NCBI GenBank assembly: GCA_040954595.2 | Contig: CM082590.2 | Span: 2,418,001 to 2,482,000, forward strand | Source of the DNA: Balanoglossus misakiensis | Lineage: Eukaryota; Hemichordata | Length of the DNA: 64,000 nt | Direction of reading: 5' to 3' | Part shown: piece by piece, positions 29,775 to 45,648 of the stretch | How the letters are laid out: every line of letters begins with the position of its first letter | Position numbering within the stretch: position 1 is the stretch's first letter | Position numbers and translations under genes: made by a program | Notes under the pieces: generated by a model | What the model was told of the DNA's origin: nothing | Database searches by the model: none | The model's input: the letters and a program-made list of their open reading frames with translations, nothing else

Positions 29775-32700
29775 CTATGCGCATAAGAAAGTTTTCCACT
29801 AGACTCCGTAGATCGACGGATAGTTCTAAAATTTCCATGGTTGCTTCCAAACAAAGCATCGTTTGTTTACAAAATTCTGTTGTGATGCGCAGAACACATA
29901 GAGAGGCCTATGCGCATATGAACGTTTTCCACTAGACTCTGTATATCGACGGATAGTTCTAAAATTTCCATGGTTGCTTCCAAACACATCCTCGTTTGTT
30001 TACAAAATTCTGTTGTGATGCGCATAATACATAGATAGGCCTATGCGCATAAGAACGTTTTCCACTAGACTCTGTAGATCGACGGATAGTTCTAAAATTT
30101 CCATGGTTGCTTCCAAACAGCCTCGTTTATTTACCGAATTCTCTTGTGAGGCGCAGAACACGTAATAGGCCTATGCGCATAAGAAACTTTTCCACCAGAC
30201 TCGGTAGATCGACAGACAGTTGTAAAATGTCCATGGTTGTTTCCAAACAGCCTCGTTTATTTACCGAATTCTGTTGTGATGCGTAGAACACATACATATG
30301 CCTATGCGCATAAGAAATTTTTCCACTAGACTCCGTAGATCGACGGATAGTTCTAAAATTTCCATGGTTGCTTCCAAACAAAGCATCGTTTGTTTACAAA
30401 ATTCTGTTGTGATGCGCAGAACACATAGAGCGGCCTATGCGCATATGAACGTTTTCCACTAGACTCTGTATATCGACGGATAGTTCTAAAATTTCCATGG
30501 TTGCTTCCAAACACATCCTCGTTTGTTTACAAAATTCTGTTGTGATGCGCATAATACATAGATAGGCCTATGCGCATAAGAACGTTTTCCACTAGACTCT
30601 GTAGATCGACGGATAGTTCTAAAATTTCCATGGTTGCTTCCAAACAGCCTCGTTTATTTACCGAATTCTCTTGTGAGGCGCAGAACACGTAATAGGCCTA
30701 TGCGCATAAGAAACTTTTCCACCAGACTCTGTAGATCGACAGACAGTTGTAAAATTTCCATGGTTGTTTCCAAACAGCCTCGTTTATTTACCGAATTCTG
30801 TTGTGATGCGTAGAACACATACATATGCCTATGCGCATAAGAAATTTTTCCACTAGACTCCGTAGATCGACGGATAGTTCTAAAATTTCCATGGTTGCTT
30901 CCAAACAAAGCATCGTTTGTATACAAAATTCTGTTGTGATGCGCAGAACAAATAGAGAGGCCTATGCGCATAAGAACGTTTTCCACTAGACTCTGTATAT
31001 CGACGGATAGTTCTAAAATTTCCATGGTTGCTTCCAAGCACATCCTCGTTTGTTTACAAAATTATGTTGTGATGCACAGAACACATAGATAGGCCTATGC
31101 GCATTGGAAAGTTTTCCACTAGACTCCGTAGATCGACGGATAGTTCTAAAATTTCCATGGTTGCTTCCAAACACATCCTCGTTTGTTTACAAAATTCTGT
31201 TGTGATGCGCAGAACACATAGATAGGCCTATGCGCATCGGAAAGTTTTCCACTAGACTCCGTAGATGGACGGATAGTTCTAAAATTTCCATGGTTGCTTC
31301 CAAACACATCCTCGTTTGTTTACAAAAATCTGTTGTGATGCGCAGAACACATAGATAGGCCTATGTGCATATGAACGTTTTCCACTATACTCCGTAGATC
31401 GACGGATAGTTCTAAAATTTCCATGGTTGCTTCCAAACAGCCTCGTTTATTTACCGAATTCTGTTGTGAGACGCAGAACACATACATATGCCTATGCGCA
31501 TAAGAAATTTTTCCACTAGACTCCGTAGATCGACGTATAGTTGTAAAATTTACTTTGTTGCTTCCAAATACAGCCTCGTTTATTTAGATAGGCCTATGCG
31601 CATAAGAACGTTTTCCACTAGACTCTGTAGATCGACGGATAGTTGTACAATTTCCATGGTTGCTTCCAAACAGCCTCGTTTATTTACCGAATTCTGTTGT
31701 GAGGCGCAGAGCACGTAATAGGCCTATGCGCATAAGAAAGTTTTCCACCAGACTCTGTAGATCGACGGATAGTTGTAAAATTTCCATGGTTGCTTCCAAA
31801 CAGCCTCGTTTATTTACCGATTTCTGTTGTGATGCGCAGAACACATAGATAGGCATATGTGCATAATAAAGTTTTCCACTAGACTCTGTAGATCGAGAGA
31901 TAGTTCTAAAATTTCCATGGTTGCTTCCAAACACAGCCTCGTTTGTTTACAAAATTCTGTTGTGATGCGCAGAACACATATATAGGCCTATGCGCATAAG
32001 AAAGTTTTCCACTATAGACTCTGTAGATCGAGAGATAGTTCTAAAATGTCCATGGTTGCTTCCAAACACAGCCTCGTTTATTTACCGATTTCTGTTGTGA
32101 TGCGCATAACACATAGATAGGCCTATGCGCATAAGAACGTTTTCCACTAGACTCTGTAGATCGACGGATAGTTGTAAAATTTCCATGGTTGCTTCCAAAC
32201 AGCCTCGTTTATTTACCGAATTCTGTTGTGAGGCGCAGAACACATAGATAGGCATATGTGCATAAGAAAGTTTTCCACTATAGACTCTGTAGATCGAGAG
32301 ATAGTTCTAAAATGTCCATGGTTGCTTCCAAACACAGCCTCGTTTATTTACCGATTTCTGTTGTGATGCGCATAACACATAGATAGGCCTATGCGCATAA
32401 GAACGTTTTCCACTAGACTCTGTAGATCGACGGATAGTTGTACAATTTCCATGGTTGCTTCCAAACAGCATCGTTTATTTACCGAATTCTGTTGTGAGGC
32501 GCAGAACACGTAATAGGTCTATGCGCATAAGGAAGTTTTCCACCAGACTCTGTAGATCGACGGATAGTTGTAAAATTTCAAGATTGCTTCCAAATACAGC
32601 CTCGTTTATTTACCGATTTCTGTTGTGATGCGCGTAGATAGGCCTATGCGCATAAGAACGTTTTCCACTAGACTATGTAGATCGACGGATAGTTGTACAA

Positions 32701-35700
32701 TTTCCATGGTTGCTTCCAAACAGCCTCGTTTATTTACCGATTTCTGTTGTGAGGCGCAGAACACGTAATAGGCCTATGCGCATAAGAAAGTTTTCCACCA
32801 GACTCTGTAGATCGACGGATAGTTGTAAAATTTCCATGGTTGCTTCCAAACAGCCTCGTTTATTTACCGATTTCTGTTGTGATGCGCAGAACACATAGAT
32901 AGGCATATGTGCATAATAAAGTTTTCCACTAGACTCTGTAGATCGAGAGATAGTTCTAAAATTTCCATGGTTGCTTCCAAACACAGCCTCGTTTGTTTAC
33001 AAAATTCTGTTGTGATGCGCAGAACACATATATAGGCCTATGCGCATAATAACGTTTTCCACTAGACTCTGTAGATCGACGGATAGTTGTACAATTTCCA
33101 TGGTTGCTTCCAAACAGCCTCGTTTATTTACCGAATTCTGTTGTGAGGCGCAGAGCACGTAATAGGCCTATGCGCATAAGAAAGTTTTCCACCAGACTCT
33201 GTAGATCGACGGATAGTTGTAAAATTTCCATGGTTGCTTCCAAACAGCCTCGTTTATTTACCGATTTCTGTTGTGATGCGCAGAACACATAGATAGGCAT
33301 ATGTGCATAATAAAGTTTTCCACTAGACTCTGTAGATCGAGAGATAGTTCTAAAATTTCCATGGTTGCTTCCAAACACAGCCTCGTTTGTTTACAAAATT
33401 CTGTTGTGATGCGCAGAACACATATATAGGCCTATGCGCATAATAACGTTTTCCACTAGACTCTGTAGATCGACGGATAGTTGTAAAATTTCCATGGTTG
33501 CTTCCAAACAGCCTCGTTTATTTACCGGATTCTGTTGTGAGGCGCAGAACACATAGATAGGCATATGTGCATAAGAAAGTTTTCCACTATAGACTCTGTA
33601 GATCGAGAGATAGTTCTAAAATGTCCATGGTTGCTTCCAAACACAGCCTCGTTTATTTACCGATTTCTGTTGTGATGCGCATAACACATAAATAGGCCTA
33701 TGCGCATAAGAACGTTTTCCACTAGACTCTGTAGATCGACGGATAGTTGTACAATTTCCATGGTTGCTTCCAAACAGCATCGTTTATTTACCGAATTCTG
33801 TTGTGAGGCGCAGAACACGTAATAGGTCTATGCGCATAAGGAAGTTTTCCACCAGACTCTGTAGATCGACGGATAGTTGTAAAATTTCAAGATTGCTTCC
33901 AAATACAGCCTCGTTTATTTACCGATTTCTGTTGTGATGCGCGTAGATAGGCCTATGCGCATAAGAACGTTTTCCACTAGACTATGTAGATCGACGGATA
34001 GTTGTACAATTTCCATGGTTGCTTCCAAACAGCCTCGTTTATTTACCGATTTCTGTTGTGAGGCGCAGAACACATGATAGGCCTATGCGCATAAGACATT
34101 TTTCCACTAGACTCTGTAGATCGACGGATAGTTCTAAAATTTCCATGGTTGCTTCCAAACAGCCTCGTTTATTTACCGAATTCTGTTGTGAGGCGCAGAG
34201 CACGTAATAGGCCTATGCGCATAAGAAAGTTTTCCACCAGACTCCTTAGATCGACGGATAGTTGTAAAATTTCCATGGTTGTTTCCAAACACAGCCTCGT
34301 TCATTTATAAAATTCTGTTGTGATGCGCTGAACACATACATATGCCTATGCGCATAAGAAAGTTTCCCACTAGACTCTGTAGATCGACGGATAGTTCTAA
34401 AATTTCCATGATTGCTTCCAAACACATCCTCGATTGTTTACAAAATTCTGTTGTGATGCGCAGAACACATATATAGGCCTATGCGCATATGAATGTTTTC
34501 CACTATACTCCGTAGATCGACAGATAGTTCTAAAATTTCCATTGTTGCTTCCAAACAAAGCCTCGTTTGTTTACAAAATTCTGTTGTGATGTGCATAACA
34601 CATGATAGGCCTATGTGCACATGAACGTTTTTCCACTAGACTCTGTAGATCGACGGATAGTTCTAAAATTTACATGGTTGCTTCCAAACAGCCTCGTTTA
34701 TTTACCGATTTCTGTTGTGAGGCGCAGAACACGTAATAGGCCTATGCGCATAAGAATGTTTTCCACCAGACTCTGTAGATCGACGGATAGTTGTAAAATT
34801 TACATGGTTGCTTCCAAATACAGCCTCGTTTATTTACCGATTTCTGTTGTGATGCGCATAATACATAGATAGGCCTATGTGCATAATAAAGTTTTCCACT
34901 AGACTCTGTAGATCGAGAGATAGTTCTAAAATTTCCATGGTTGTTTCCAAACACAGCCTCGTTCATTTACAAAATTCTGTTGTGATGCGCTGAACACATA
35001 CATATGCCTATGCGCATAAGAAAGTTTCCCACTAGACTCTGTAGATCGACGGATAGTTGTACAATTTCCATGGTTGCTTCCAAACAGCATCGTTTATTTA
35101 CCGAATTCTGTTGTGAGGCGCAGAACACGTAATAGGTCTATGCGCATAAGGAAGTTTTCCACCAGACTCTGTAGATCGACGGATAGTTGTAAAATTTCAA
35201 GATTGCTTCCAAATACAGCCTCGTTTATTTACCGATTTCTGTTGTGATGCGCGTAGATAGGCCTATGCGCATAAGAACGTTTTCCACTAGACTATGTAGA
35301 TCGACGGATAGTTGTACAATTTCCATGGTTGCTTCCAAACAGCCTCGTTTATTTACCGATTTCTGTTGTGAGGCGCAGAACACATGATAGGCCTATGCGC
35401 ATAAGACATTTTTCCACTAGACTCTGTAGATCGACGGATAGTTCTAAAATTTCCATGGTTGCTTCCAAACAGCCTCGTTTATTTACCGAATTCTGTTGTG
35501 AGGCGCAGAGCACGTAATAGGCCTATGCGCATAAGAAAGTTTTCCACCAGACTCCTTAGATCGACGGATAGTTGTAAAATTTCCATGGTTGTTTCCAAAC
35601 ACAGCCTCGTTCATTTATAAAATTCTGTTGTGATGCGCTGAACACATACATATGCCTATGCGCATAAGAAAGTTTCCCACTAGACTCTGTAGATCGACGG

Positions 35701-38700
35701 ATAGTTCTAAAATTTCCATGATTGCTTCCAAACACATCCTCGATTGTTTACAAAATTCTGTTGTGATGCGCAGAACACATATATAGGCCTATGCGCATAT
35801 GAATGTTTTCCACTATACTCCGTAGATCGACAGATAGTTCTAAAATTTCCATTGTTGCTTCCAAACAAAGCCTCGTTTGTTTACAAAATTCTGTTGTGAT
35901 GTGCATAACACATGATAGGCCTATGTGCACATGAACGTTTTTCCACTAGACTCTGTAGATCGACGGATAGTTCTAAAATTTACATGGTTGCTTCCAAACA
36001 GCCTCGTTTATTTACCGATTTCTGTTGTGAGGCGCAGAACACGTAATAGGCCTATGCGCATAAGAATGTTTTCCACCAGACTCTGTAGATCGACGGATAG
36101 TTGTAAAATTTACATGGTTGCTTCCAAATACAGCCTCGTTTATTTACCGATTTCTGTTGTGATGCGCATAATACATAGATAGGCCTATGTGCATAATAAA
36201 GTTTTCCACTAGACTCTGTAGATCGAGAGATAGTTCTAAAATTTCCATGGTTGTTTCCAAACACAGCCTCGTTCATTTACAAAATTCTGTTGTGATGCGC
36301 TGAACACATACATATGCCTATGCGCATAAGAAAGTTTCCCACTAGACTCTGTAGATCGACGGATAGTTCTAAAATTTCCATGATTGCTTCCAAACACATC
36401 CTCGATTATTTACAAAATTCTGTTGTGATGCGCAGAACACATATATAGGCCTATGCGCATATGAACGTTTTCCACTATACTCCGTAGATCGACGGATAGT
36501 TCTAAAATTTCCATTGTTGCTTCCAAACAGCCTCGTTTATTTACCGAATTCTGTTGTGAGGCGCAGAACACGTAATAGGCCTATGCGCATAAGAAACTTT
36601 TCAACTTTAGATCGAGAGATAGTTCTAAAATTTCCATGGTTGTTTCCAAACACAGCCTCGTTCATTTACAAAATTCTGTTGTGATGCGCTGAACACATAC
36701 ATATGCCTATGCGCATAAGAAAGTTTCCCACTAGACTCTGTAGATCGACGGATAGTTCTAAAATTTCCATGATTGCTTCCAAACACATCCTCGATTGTTT
36801 ACAAAATTCTGTTGTGATGCGCAGAACACATATATAGGCCTATGCGCATATGAACGTTTTCCACTATACTCCGTAGATCGACAGATAGTTCTAAAATTTC
36901 CAATGTTGCTTCCAAACAAAGCCTCGTTTGTTTACAAAATTATGTTGTGATGTGCATAACACATGATAGGCCTATGCGCATATGAACGTTTTCCACTATA
37001 CACTGTAGATCGAGAGATAGTTCTAAAATTTCCATGGTTGCTTCCAAACAGCCTCGTTTATTTACCGAATTCTGTTGTTAGGCGCAGAACACGTAATAGG
37101 CCTATGCTCATAAGAAAGTTTTCCACCAAACTCTGTAGATCGACGGATAGTTGTAAAATTTACATGGTTGCTTCCAAATACAGCCTCGTTTATTTAGCGA
37201 TTTCTGTTGTGATGCGCATAATACATAGATAGGCAAATGTGCATAATAAAGTTTTCCACTAGACTCTGTAGATCGAGAGATAGTTCTAAAATTTCCATGG
37301 TTGTTTCCAAACACAGCCTCGTTCATTTACAAAATTCTGTTGTGATGCGCTGAACACATACATATGCCTATGCGCATACGAAAGTTTCCCACTAGACTCT
37401 GTAGATCGACGGATAGTTCTAAAATTTCCATGATTGCTTCCAAACACATCCTCGATTGTTTACAAAATTATGTTGTGATGCGCAGAACACATATATAGGC
37501 CTATGCGCATATGAACGTTTTCCACTATACTCTGTAGATCGAGAGATAGTTCTAAAATTTCCACGGTTGCTTCCAAACAAAGCCTCGTTTGTTTACAAAA
37601 TTATGTTGTGATGTGCATAACACATGATAGGCCTATGCGCATATGAACGTTTTCCACTATACACTGTAGATCGAGAGATAGTTCTAAAATTTCCATGGTT
37701 GTTTCCAAACACAGCCTCGTTCATTTACAAAATTCTGTTGTGATGCGCAGAACACATATATAGGCCTATGCGCATATGAACGTTTTCCACTATACTCCGT
37801 AGATCGACAGATAGTTCTAAAATTTCCAATGTTGCTTCCAAACAAAGCCTCGTTTGTTTACAAAATTATGTTGTGATGTGCATAACACATGATAGCATAT
37901 GCGCATATGAACGTTTTCCACTATACTCTGTAGATCGAGAGATAGTTCTAAAATTTCCACGGTTGCTTCCAAACAAAGCCTCGTTTGTTTACAAAATTCT
38001 GTTGTGATGCGCAGAACACATATATTGGCCTATGCGCATATGAACGTTTTCCACTAGACTCTGTATATCGACGGATAGTTGTAAAATTTCCATGGTTGCT
38101 TCCAAACAGCCTCGTTTATTTACCGAATTCTGTTGTGAGGCGCAGAACACATAGATAGGCATATGTGCATAAGAAAGTTTTCCACTATAGACTCTGTAGA
38201 TCGAGAGATAGTTCTAAAATGTCCATGGTTGCTACCAAACACAGCCTCGTTTGTTTACAAAATTCTGTTGTGATGCGCAGAACACATATATAGGCCTATG
38301 CGCATAAGAACGTTTCCACTAGACTCTGTAGATCGACGGATAGCTGTAAAATTTCCATGGTTGCTTCCAAACAGCCTCGTTTATTTACCGATTTCTGTTG
38401 TGATGCGCAGAACACATAGATAGGCATATGTGCATAATAAAGTTTTCCACTAGACTCTGTAGATCGAGAGATAGTTCTAAAATTTCCATGGTTGCTTCCA
38501 AACACAGCCTCGTTTGTTTACAAAATTCTGTTGTGATGCGCAGAACACATATATAGGCCTATGCGCATAATAACGTTTCCACTAGACTCTGTAGATCGAC
38601 GGATAGCTGTAAAATTTCCATGGTTGCTTCCAAACAGCCTCGTTTATTTACCGATTTCTGTTGTGAGGCGCAGAACACATGATAGGCCTATGCGCATGAG

Positions 38701-40377
38701 ACATTTTTCCACTAGACTCTGTAGATCGACGGATAGTTGTAAAATTTCATGGTTGCTTCCAAATACAGCCTCGTTTATTTAGCGATTTCTGTTGTGATGC
38801 GCATAACACATAGATAGGCCTATGCGCATAAGAACGTTTTCCACTAGACTTTGTAGATCGACGGATAGTTGTACAATGTCCATGGTTGCTTCCACACAGC
38901 CTCGTTTATTTACCGAATTCTGTTGTGAGGCGCAGAACACGTAATAGGTCTATGCGCATAAGGAAGTTTTCCACCAGACTCTGTAGATCGACGGATAGTT
39001 GTACAATTTCCATGGTTGCTTCCAAACAGCCTCGTTTATTTACCGATTTCTGTTGTGAGGCACAGAACACATGATAGGCCTATGCGCATAAGACATTTTT
39101 CCACTAGACTCTGTAGATCGACGGATAGTTCTAAAATTTCCATGGTTGCTTCCAAACAGCCTCGTTTATTTACCGAATTCTGTTGTGAGGCGCAGAGCAC
39201 GTAATAGGCCTATGCGCATAAGAAAGTTTTCCACCAGACTCTGTAGATCGACGGATAGTTGTACAATTTCCATGGTTGCTTCCAAACAGCCTCGTTTATT
39301 TACCGATTTCTGTTGTGATGCGCAGAACACATAGATAGGCATAATTGCATAATAAAGTTTTCCACTAGACTCTGTAGATCGAGAGATAGTTCTAAAATTT
39401 CCATGGTTGCTTCCAAACACAGCCTCGTTTGTTTACAAAATTCTGTTGTGATGCGCAGAACACATATATAGGCCTATGCGCATAATAACGTTTTCCACTA
39501 GACTCTGTAGATCGACGGATAGTTGTAAAATTTCCATGGTTGCTTCCAAACAGCCTCGTTTATTTACCGAATTCTGTTGTGAGGCGCAGAACACATAGAT
39601 AGGCATATGTGCATAAGAAAGTTTTCCACTATAGACTCTGTAGATCGAGAGATAGTTCTAAAATGTCCATGGTTGCTTCCAAACACAGCCTCGTTTGTTT
39701 ACAAAATTCTGTTGTGATACGCAGAACACATATATAGGCCTATGCGCATAAGAACGTTTCCACTAGACTCTGTAGATCGACGGATAGCTGTAAAATTTCC
39801 ATGGTTGCTTTTAAACAGCCTCGCTTATTTACCGATTTCTGTTGTGAGGCGCAGAACACATAGATAGGCCTATGTGCATAAGAAAGTTTTCCACTATAGA
39901 CTCTGTAGATCGAGAGATAGTTCTAAAATGTCCATGGTTGCTTCCAAACACAGCCTCGTTTATTTACCGATTTCTGTTGTGATGCGCATAACACATAGAT
40001 AGGCCTATGCGCAAATGAACGTTTTCCACTATACTCTGTAGATCAAGAGATAGTTCTAAAATTTCCATGGTTGCTTCCAAACTCCGCTTCGTTTGTTTAC
40101 AAAATTCTGTTGTGATGCGCATAACACATAGATAGGCCTATGCGCATATGAACGTTTTCCACTATACTCTGTAGATCGACAGATAGTTCTAAAATTTCCA
40201 TGTTTGCTTCCAAACAGCCTCGTTTATTTACGGAATTCTGTTGTGAGGCGCATAACACATAGATAGGCCTATGCGCATATGAAAGTTTTCCACTATACTC
40301 TGTAGATCGAGAGATAGTTCTAAAATTTCCACGGTTGCTTCCAAACAGCCTCGTTTATTTACGGAATTCTGTTGTGA

Positions 40378-43300
40378 GGCGCAGAACACATGATAGGCCT
40401 ATGCGCATAAGACATTTTTCCAATAGACTCTGTAGATCGACGGATAGTTCTAAAATTTCCATGGTTGCTTCCAAACAGCCTCGTTTATTTACCGAATTCT
40501 GTTGTTAGGCGCAGAACACGTAATAGGCCTATGCGCATAAGAAAGTTTTCCACCAGACTCTCTAGATCGACGGATAGTTGTAAAATTTACATGGTTGCTT
40601 CCAAATACAGCCTCGTTTATTTAGCGGTTTCTGTTGTGATGCGCATAATACATAGATAGGCCTATGCGCATAAGAACGTTTTCGACTAGACTCTGTAGAT
40701 CGACGGATAGTTCTAAAATTTCCATGGTTGCTTCCAAACAGCCTCGTTTATTTACCGAATTCTGTTGTGAGGCGCAGAACACGTAATAGGCCTATGCGCA
40801 TAAGAAACTTTTCCACCAGACTCTGTAGATCGACGGATAGTTGTAAAATTTCCATGGTTGTTTCCAAACAGCCTCGTTTATTTACCGAATTCTGTTGTGA
40901 TGCGTAGATCACATACATATGCCTTTGCGCATAAGAAAGTTTTCCACCAGACTCTGTAGATCGACGGATAGTTGTAAAATTTACATGGTTGCTTCCAAAT
41001 ACAGCCTCGTTTATTTAGCGGTTTCTGTTGTGATGCGCATAATACATAGATAGGCCTATGCGCATAAGAACGTTTTCGACTAGACTCTGTAGATCGACGG
41101 ATAGTTCTAAAATTTCCATGGTTGCTTCCAAACAGCCTCGTTTATTTACCGAATTCTGTTGTGAGGCGCAGAACACGTAATAGGCCTATGCGCAAAAGAA
41201 ACTTTTCCACCAGACTCTGTAGATCGACGGATAGTTGTAAAATTTCCATGGTTGTTTCCAAACAGCCTCGTTTAATTACCGAAGTCTGTTGTGATGCGTA
41301 GAACACATACATATGCCTTTGCGCATAAGAAATTTTTCTACTAGACTCCGTAGATCGACGGATAGTTCTAAAATTTCCATGGTTGCTTCCAAACAAAGCA
41401 TCGTTTGTTTACAAAATTCTGTTGTGATGCGCAGAACACATAGAGAGGCCTATGCGCATAAGAAAGTTTTCCACTAGACTCTGTATATCGACGGATAGTT
41501 CTAAAATTTCCATGGTTGCTTCCAAACACATCCTCGTTTGTTTACAAAATTATGTTGTGATGCGCATAATACATAGATAGGCCTATGCGCATAAGAACGT
41601 TTTCCAGTAGACTCTGTAGATCGACGGATAGTTCTAAAATTTCCATGGTTGCTTCCAAACAGCCTCGTTTATTTACCGAATTCTGTTGTGATGCGTAGAA
41701 TACATACATATGCCTATGCGCATAAGAAATTTTACCACTAGACTCCGTAGATCGACGGATAGTTCTAAAATTTCCATGGTTGCTTCCAAACAAAGCATCG
41801 TTTGTTTACAAAATTCTGTTGTGATGCGCAGAACACATAGATAGGCCTATGCGCATATGAACGTTTTCCACTATACTCTGTAGATCGACGGATAGTTCTA
41901 AAATTTCCATGGTTGCTTCCAAACAGCCTCGTTTATTTACAGAATTCTGTTGTGAGGCGCAGAACACATGATAGGCCTATGCGCATAAGACATTTTTCCA
42001 ATAGACTCTGTAGATCGACGGATAGTTCTAAAATTTCCATGGTTGCTTCCAAACAGCCTCGTTTATTTACCGAATTCTGTTGTTAGGCGCAGAACACGTA
42101 ATAGGCCTATGCGCATAAGAAAGTTTTCCACCAGACTCTCTAGATCGACGGATAGTTGTAAAATTTACATGGTTGCTTCCAAATACAGCCTCGTTTATTT
42201 AGCGGTTTCTGTTGTGATGCGCATAATACATAGATAGGCCTATGCGCATAAGAACGTTTTCGACTAGACTCTGTAGATCGACGGATAGTTCTAAAATTTC
42301 CATGGTTGCTTCCAAACAGCCTCGTTTATTTACCGAATTCTGTTGTGAGGCGCAGAACACGTAATAGGCCTATGCGCATAAGAAACTTTTCCACCAGACT
42401 CTGTAGATCGACGGATAGTTGTAAAATTTCCATGGTTGTTTCCAAACAGCCTCGTTTATTTACCGAATTCTGTTGTGATGCGTAGATCACATACATATGC
42501 CTTTGCGCATAAGAAAGTTTTCCACCAGACTCTGTAGATCGACGGATAGTTGTAAAATTTACATGGTTGCTTCCAAATACAGCCTCGTTTATTTAGCGGT
42601 TTCTGTTGTGATGCGCATAATACATAGATAGGCCTATGCGCATAAGAACGTTTTCGACTAGACTCTGTAGATCGACGGATAGTTCTAAAATTTCCATGGT
42701 TGCTTCCAAACAGCCTCGTTTATTTACCGAATTCTGTTGTGAGGCGCAGAACACGTAATAGGCCTATGCGCAAAAGAAACTTTTCCACCAGACTCTGTAG
42801 ATCGACGGATAGTTGTAAAATTTCCATGGTTGTTTCCAAACAGCCTCGTTTAATTACCGAAGTCTGTTGTGATGCGTAGAACACATACATATGCCTTTGC
42901 GCATAAGAAATTTTTCTACTAGACTCCGTAGATCGACGGATAGTTCTAAAATTTCCATGGTTGCTTCCAAACAAAGCATCGTTTGTTTACAAAATTCTGT
43001 TGTGATGCGCAGAACACATAGAGAGGCCTATGCGCATAAGAAAGTTTTCCACTAGACTCTGTATATCGACGGATAGTTCTAAAATTTCCATGGTTGCTTC
43101 CAAACACATCCTCGTTTGTTTACAAAATTATGTTGTGATGCGCATAATACATAGATAGGCCTATGCGCATAAGAACGTTTTCCAGTAGACTCTGTAGATC
43201 GACGGATAGTTCTAAAATTTCCATGGTTGCTTCCAAACAGCCTCGTTTATTTACCGAATTCTGTTGTGATGCGTAGAATACATACATATGCCTATGCGCA

Positions 43301-43534
43301 TAAGAAATTTTACCACTAGACTCCGTAGATCGACGGATAGTTCTAAAATTTCCATGGTTGCTTCCAAACAAAGCATCGTTTGTTTACAAAATTCTGTTGT
43401 GATGCGCAGAACACATAGATAGGCCTATGCGCATATGAACGTTTTCCACTATACTCTGTAGATCGACGGATAGTTCTAAAATTTCCATGGTTGCTTCCAA
43501 ACAGCCTCGTTTATTTACAGAATTCTGTTGTGAG
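40378..43534 (+). repeat. Tandem higher-order duplication, 1,578 bp (12 monomers)
   Basis: The segment 40,378-41,955 is followed directly by a copy at 41,956-43,533. The boundary is sharp: at 41,957 the first unit's GAGGCG resumes, while at 43,535 the sequence goes on with GAGACG. Shared private variants include GACTCTCTAGATCGACG (40,557 and 42,135) and GCGTAGATCACATAC (40,899 and 42,477). This points to a recent duplication by unequal exchange. Confidence 0.85.
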
Positions 43535-45648
43535 ACGCAGAACACATACATATGCCTATGCGCATAAGAAATTTTTCCACTAGACTCCGTAGATCGACGG
43601 ATAGTTGTAAAATTTACATGGTTGCTTCCAAATACAGCCTCGTTTATTAAGCGATTTCTGTTGTGATGCGCATAATACATAGATAGGCCTATGCGCATAA
43701 GAACGTTTTTCACTAGACTCTGTAGATCGACGGATAGTTCTAAAATTTCCATGGTTGCTTCCAAACAGCCTCGTTTATTTACCGAATTCTGTTGTGAGGC
43801 GCAGAACACGTAATAGGCCTATGCGCATAAGAGACTTTTCCACCAGACTCTGTAGATCGACGGATAGTTGTAAAATTTCCATGGTTGTTTCCAAACAGCC
43901 TCGTTTATTTACCGAATTCTGTTGTGATGCGTAGAACACATACATATGCCTATGCGCATAAGAAAGTTTTCCACTAGACTCCGTAGATCGACGGATAGTT
44001 CTAAAATTTCCATGGTTGCTTCCAAACAAAGCATCGTTTGTTTACAAAATTCTGTTGTGATGCGCAGAACACATAGAGAGGCCTATGCGCATATGAACGT
44101 TTTCCACTAGACTCTGTATATCGACGGATAGTTCTAAAATTTCCATGGTTGCTTCCAAACACATCCTCGTTTGTTTACAAAATTCTGTTGTGATGCGCAT
44201 AATACATAGATAGGCCTATGCGCATAAGAACGTTTTCCACTAGACTCTGTAGATCGACGGATAGTTCTAAAATTTCCATGGTTGCTTCCAAACAGCCTCG
44301 TTTATTTACCGAATTCTCTTGTGAGGCGCAGAACACGTAATAGGCCTATGCGCATAAGAAACTTTTCCACCAGACTCGGTAGATCGACAGACAGTTGTAA
44401 AATTTCCATGGTTGTTTCCAAACAGCCTCGTTTATTTACCGAATTCTGTTGTGATGCGTAGAATACATACATATGCCTATGCGCATAAGAAATTTTACCA
44501 CTAGACTCCGTAGATCGACGGATAGTTCTAAAATTTCCATGGTTGCTTCCAAACAAAGCATCGTTTGTTTACAAAATTCTGTTGTGATGCGCAGAACACA
44601 TAGATAGGCCTATGCGCATATGAACGTTTTCCACTATACTCTGTAGATCGACGGATAGTTCTAAAATTTCCATGGTTGCTTCCAAACAGCCTCGTTTATT
44701 TACAGAATTCTGTTGTGAGACGCAGAACACATACATATGCCTATGCGCATAAGAAATTTTTCCACTAGACTCCGTAGATCGACGGATAGTTGTAAAATTT
44801 ACATGGTTGCTTCCAAATACAGCCTCGTTTATTAAGCGATTTCTGTTGTGATGCGCATAATACATAGATAGGCCTATGCGCATAAGAACGTTTTTCACTA
44901 GACTCTGTAGATCGACGGATAGTTCTAAAATTTCCATGGTTGCTTCCAAACAGCCTCGTTTATTTACCGAATTCTGTTGTGAGGCGCAGAACACGTAATA
45001 GGCCTATGCGCATAAGAGACTTTTCCACCAGACTCTGTAGATCGACGGATAGTTGTAAAATTTCCATGGTTGTTTCCAAACAGCCTCGTTTATTTACCGA
45101 ATTCTGTTGTGATGCGTAGAACACATACATATGCCTATGCGCATAAGAAAGTTTTCCACTAGACTCCGTAGATCGACGGATAGTTCTAAAATTTCCATGG
45201 TTGCTTCCAAACAAAGCATCGTTTGTTTACAAAATTCTGTTGTGATGCGCAGAACACATAGAGAGGCCTATGCGCATATGAACGTTTTCCACTAGACTCT
45301 GTATATCGACGGATAGTTCTAAAATTTCCATGGTTGCTTCCAAACACATCCTCGTTTGTTTACAAAATTCTGTTGTGATGCGCATAATACATAGATAGGC
45401 CTATGCGCATAAGAACGTTTTCCACTAGACTCTGTAGATCGACGGATAGTTCTAAAATTTCCATGGTTGCTTCCAAACAGCCTCGTTTATTTACCGAATT
45501 CTCTTGTGAGGCGCAGAACACGTAATAGGCCTATGCGCATAAGAAACTTTTCCACCAGACTCGGTAGATCGACAGACAGTTGTAAAATTTCCATGGTTGT
45601 TTCCAAACAGCCTCGTTTATTTACCGAATTCTGTTGTGATGCGTAGAA
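43236..45648 (+). repeat. Tandem higher-order duplication, 1,185 bp (9 monomers)
   Basis: About 43,236-44,463 is repeated at about 44,421-45,648 with an offset of 1,185 bp. The match ends at 44,464/45,649, where GTAGAATACATAC and GTAGAACACATAC differ. The second copy is also the left end of a longer block shared with 29,061-31,644. Confidence 0.78.
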
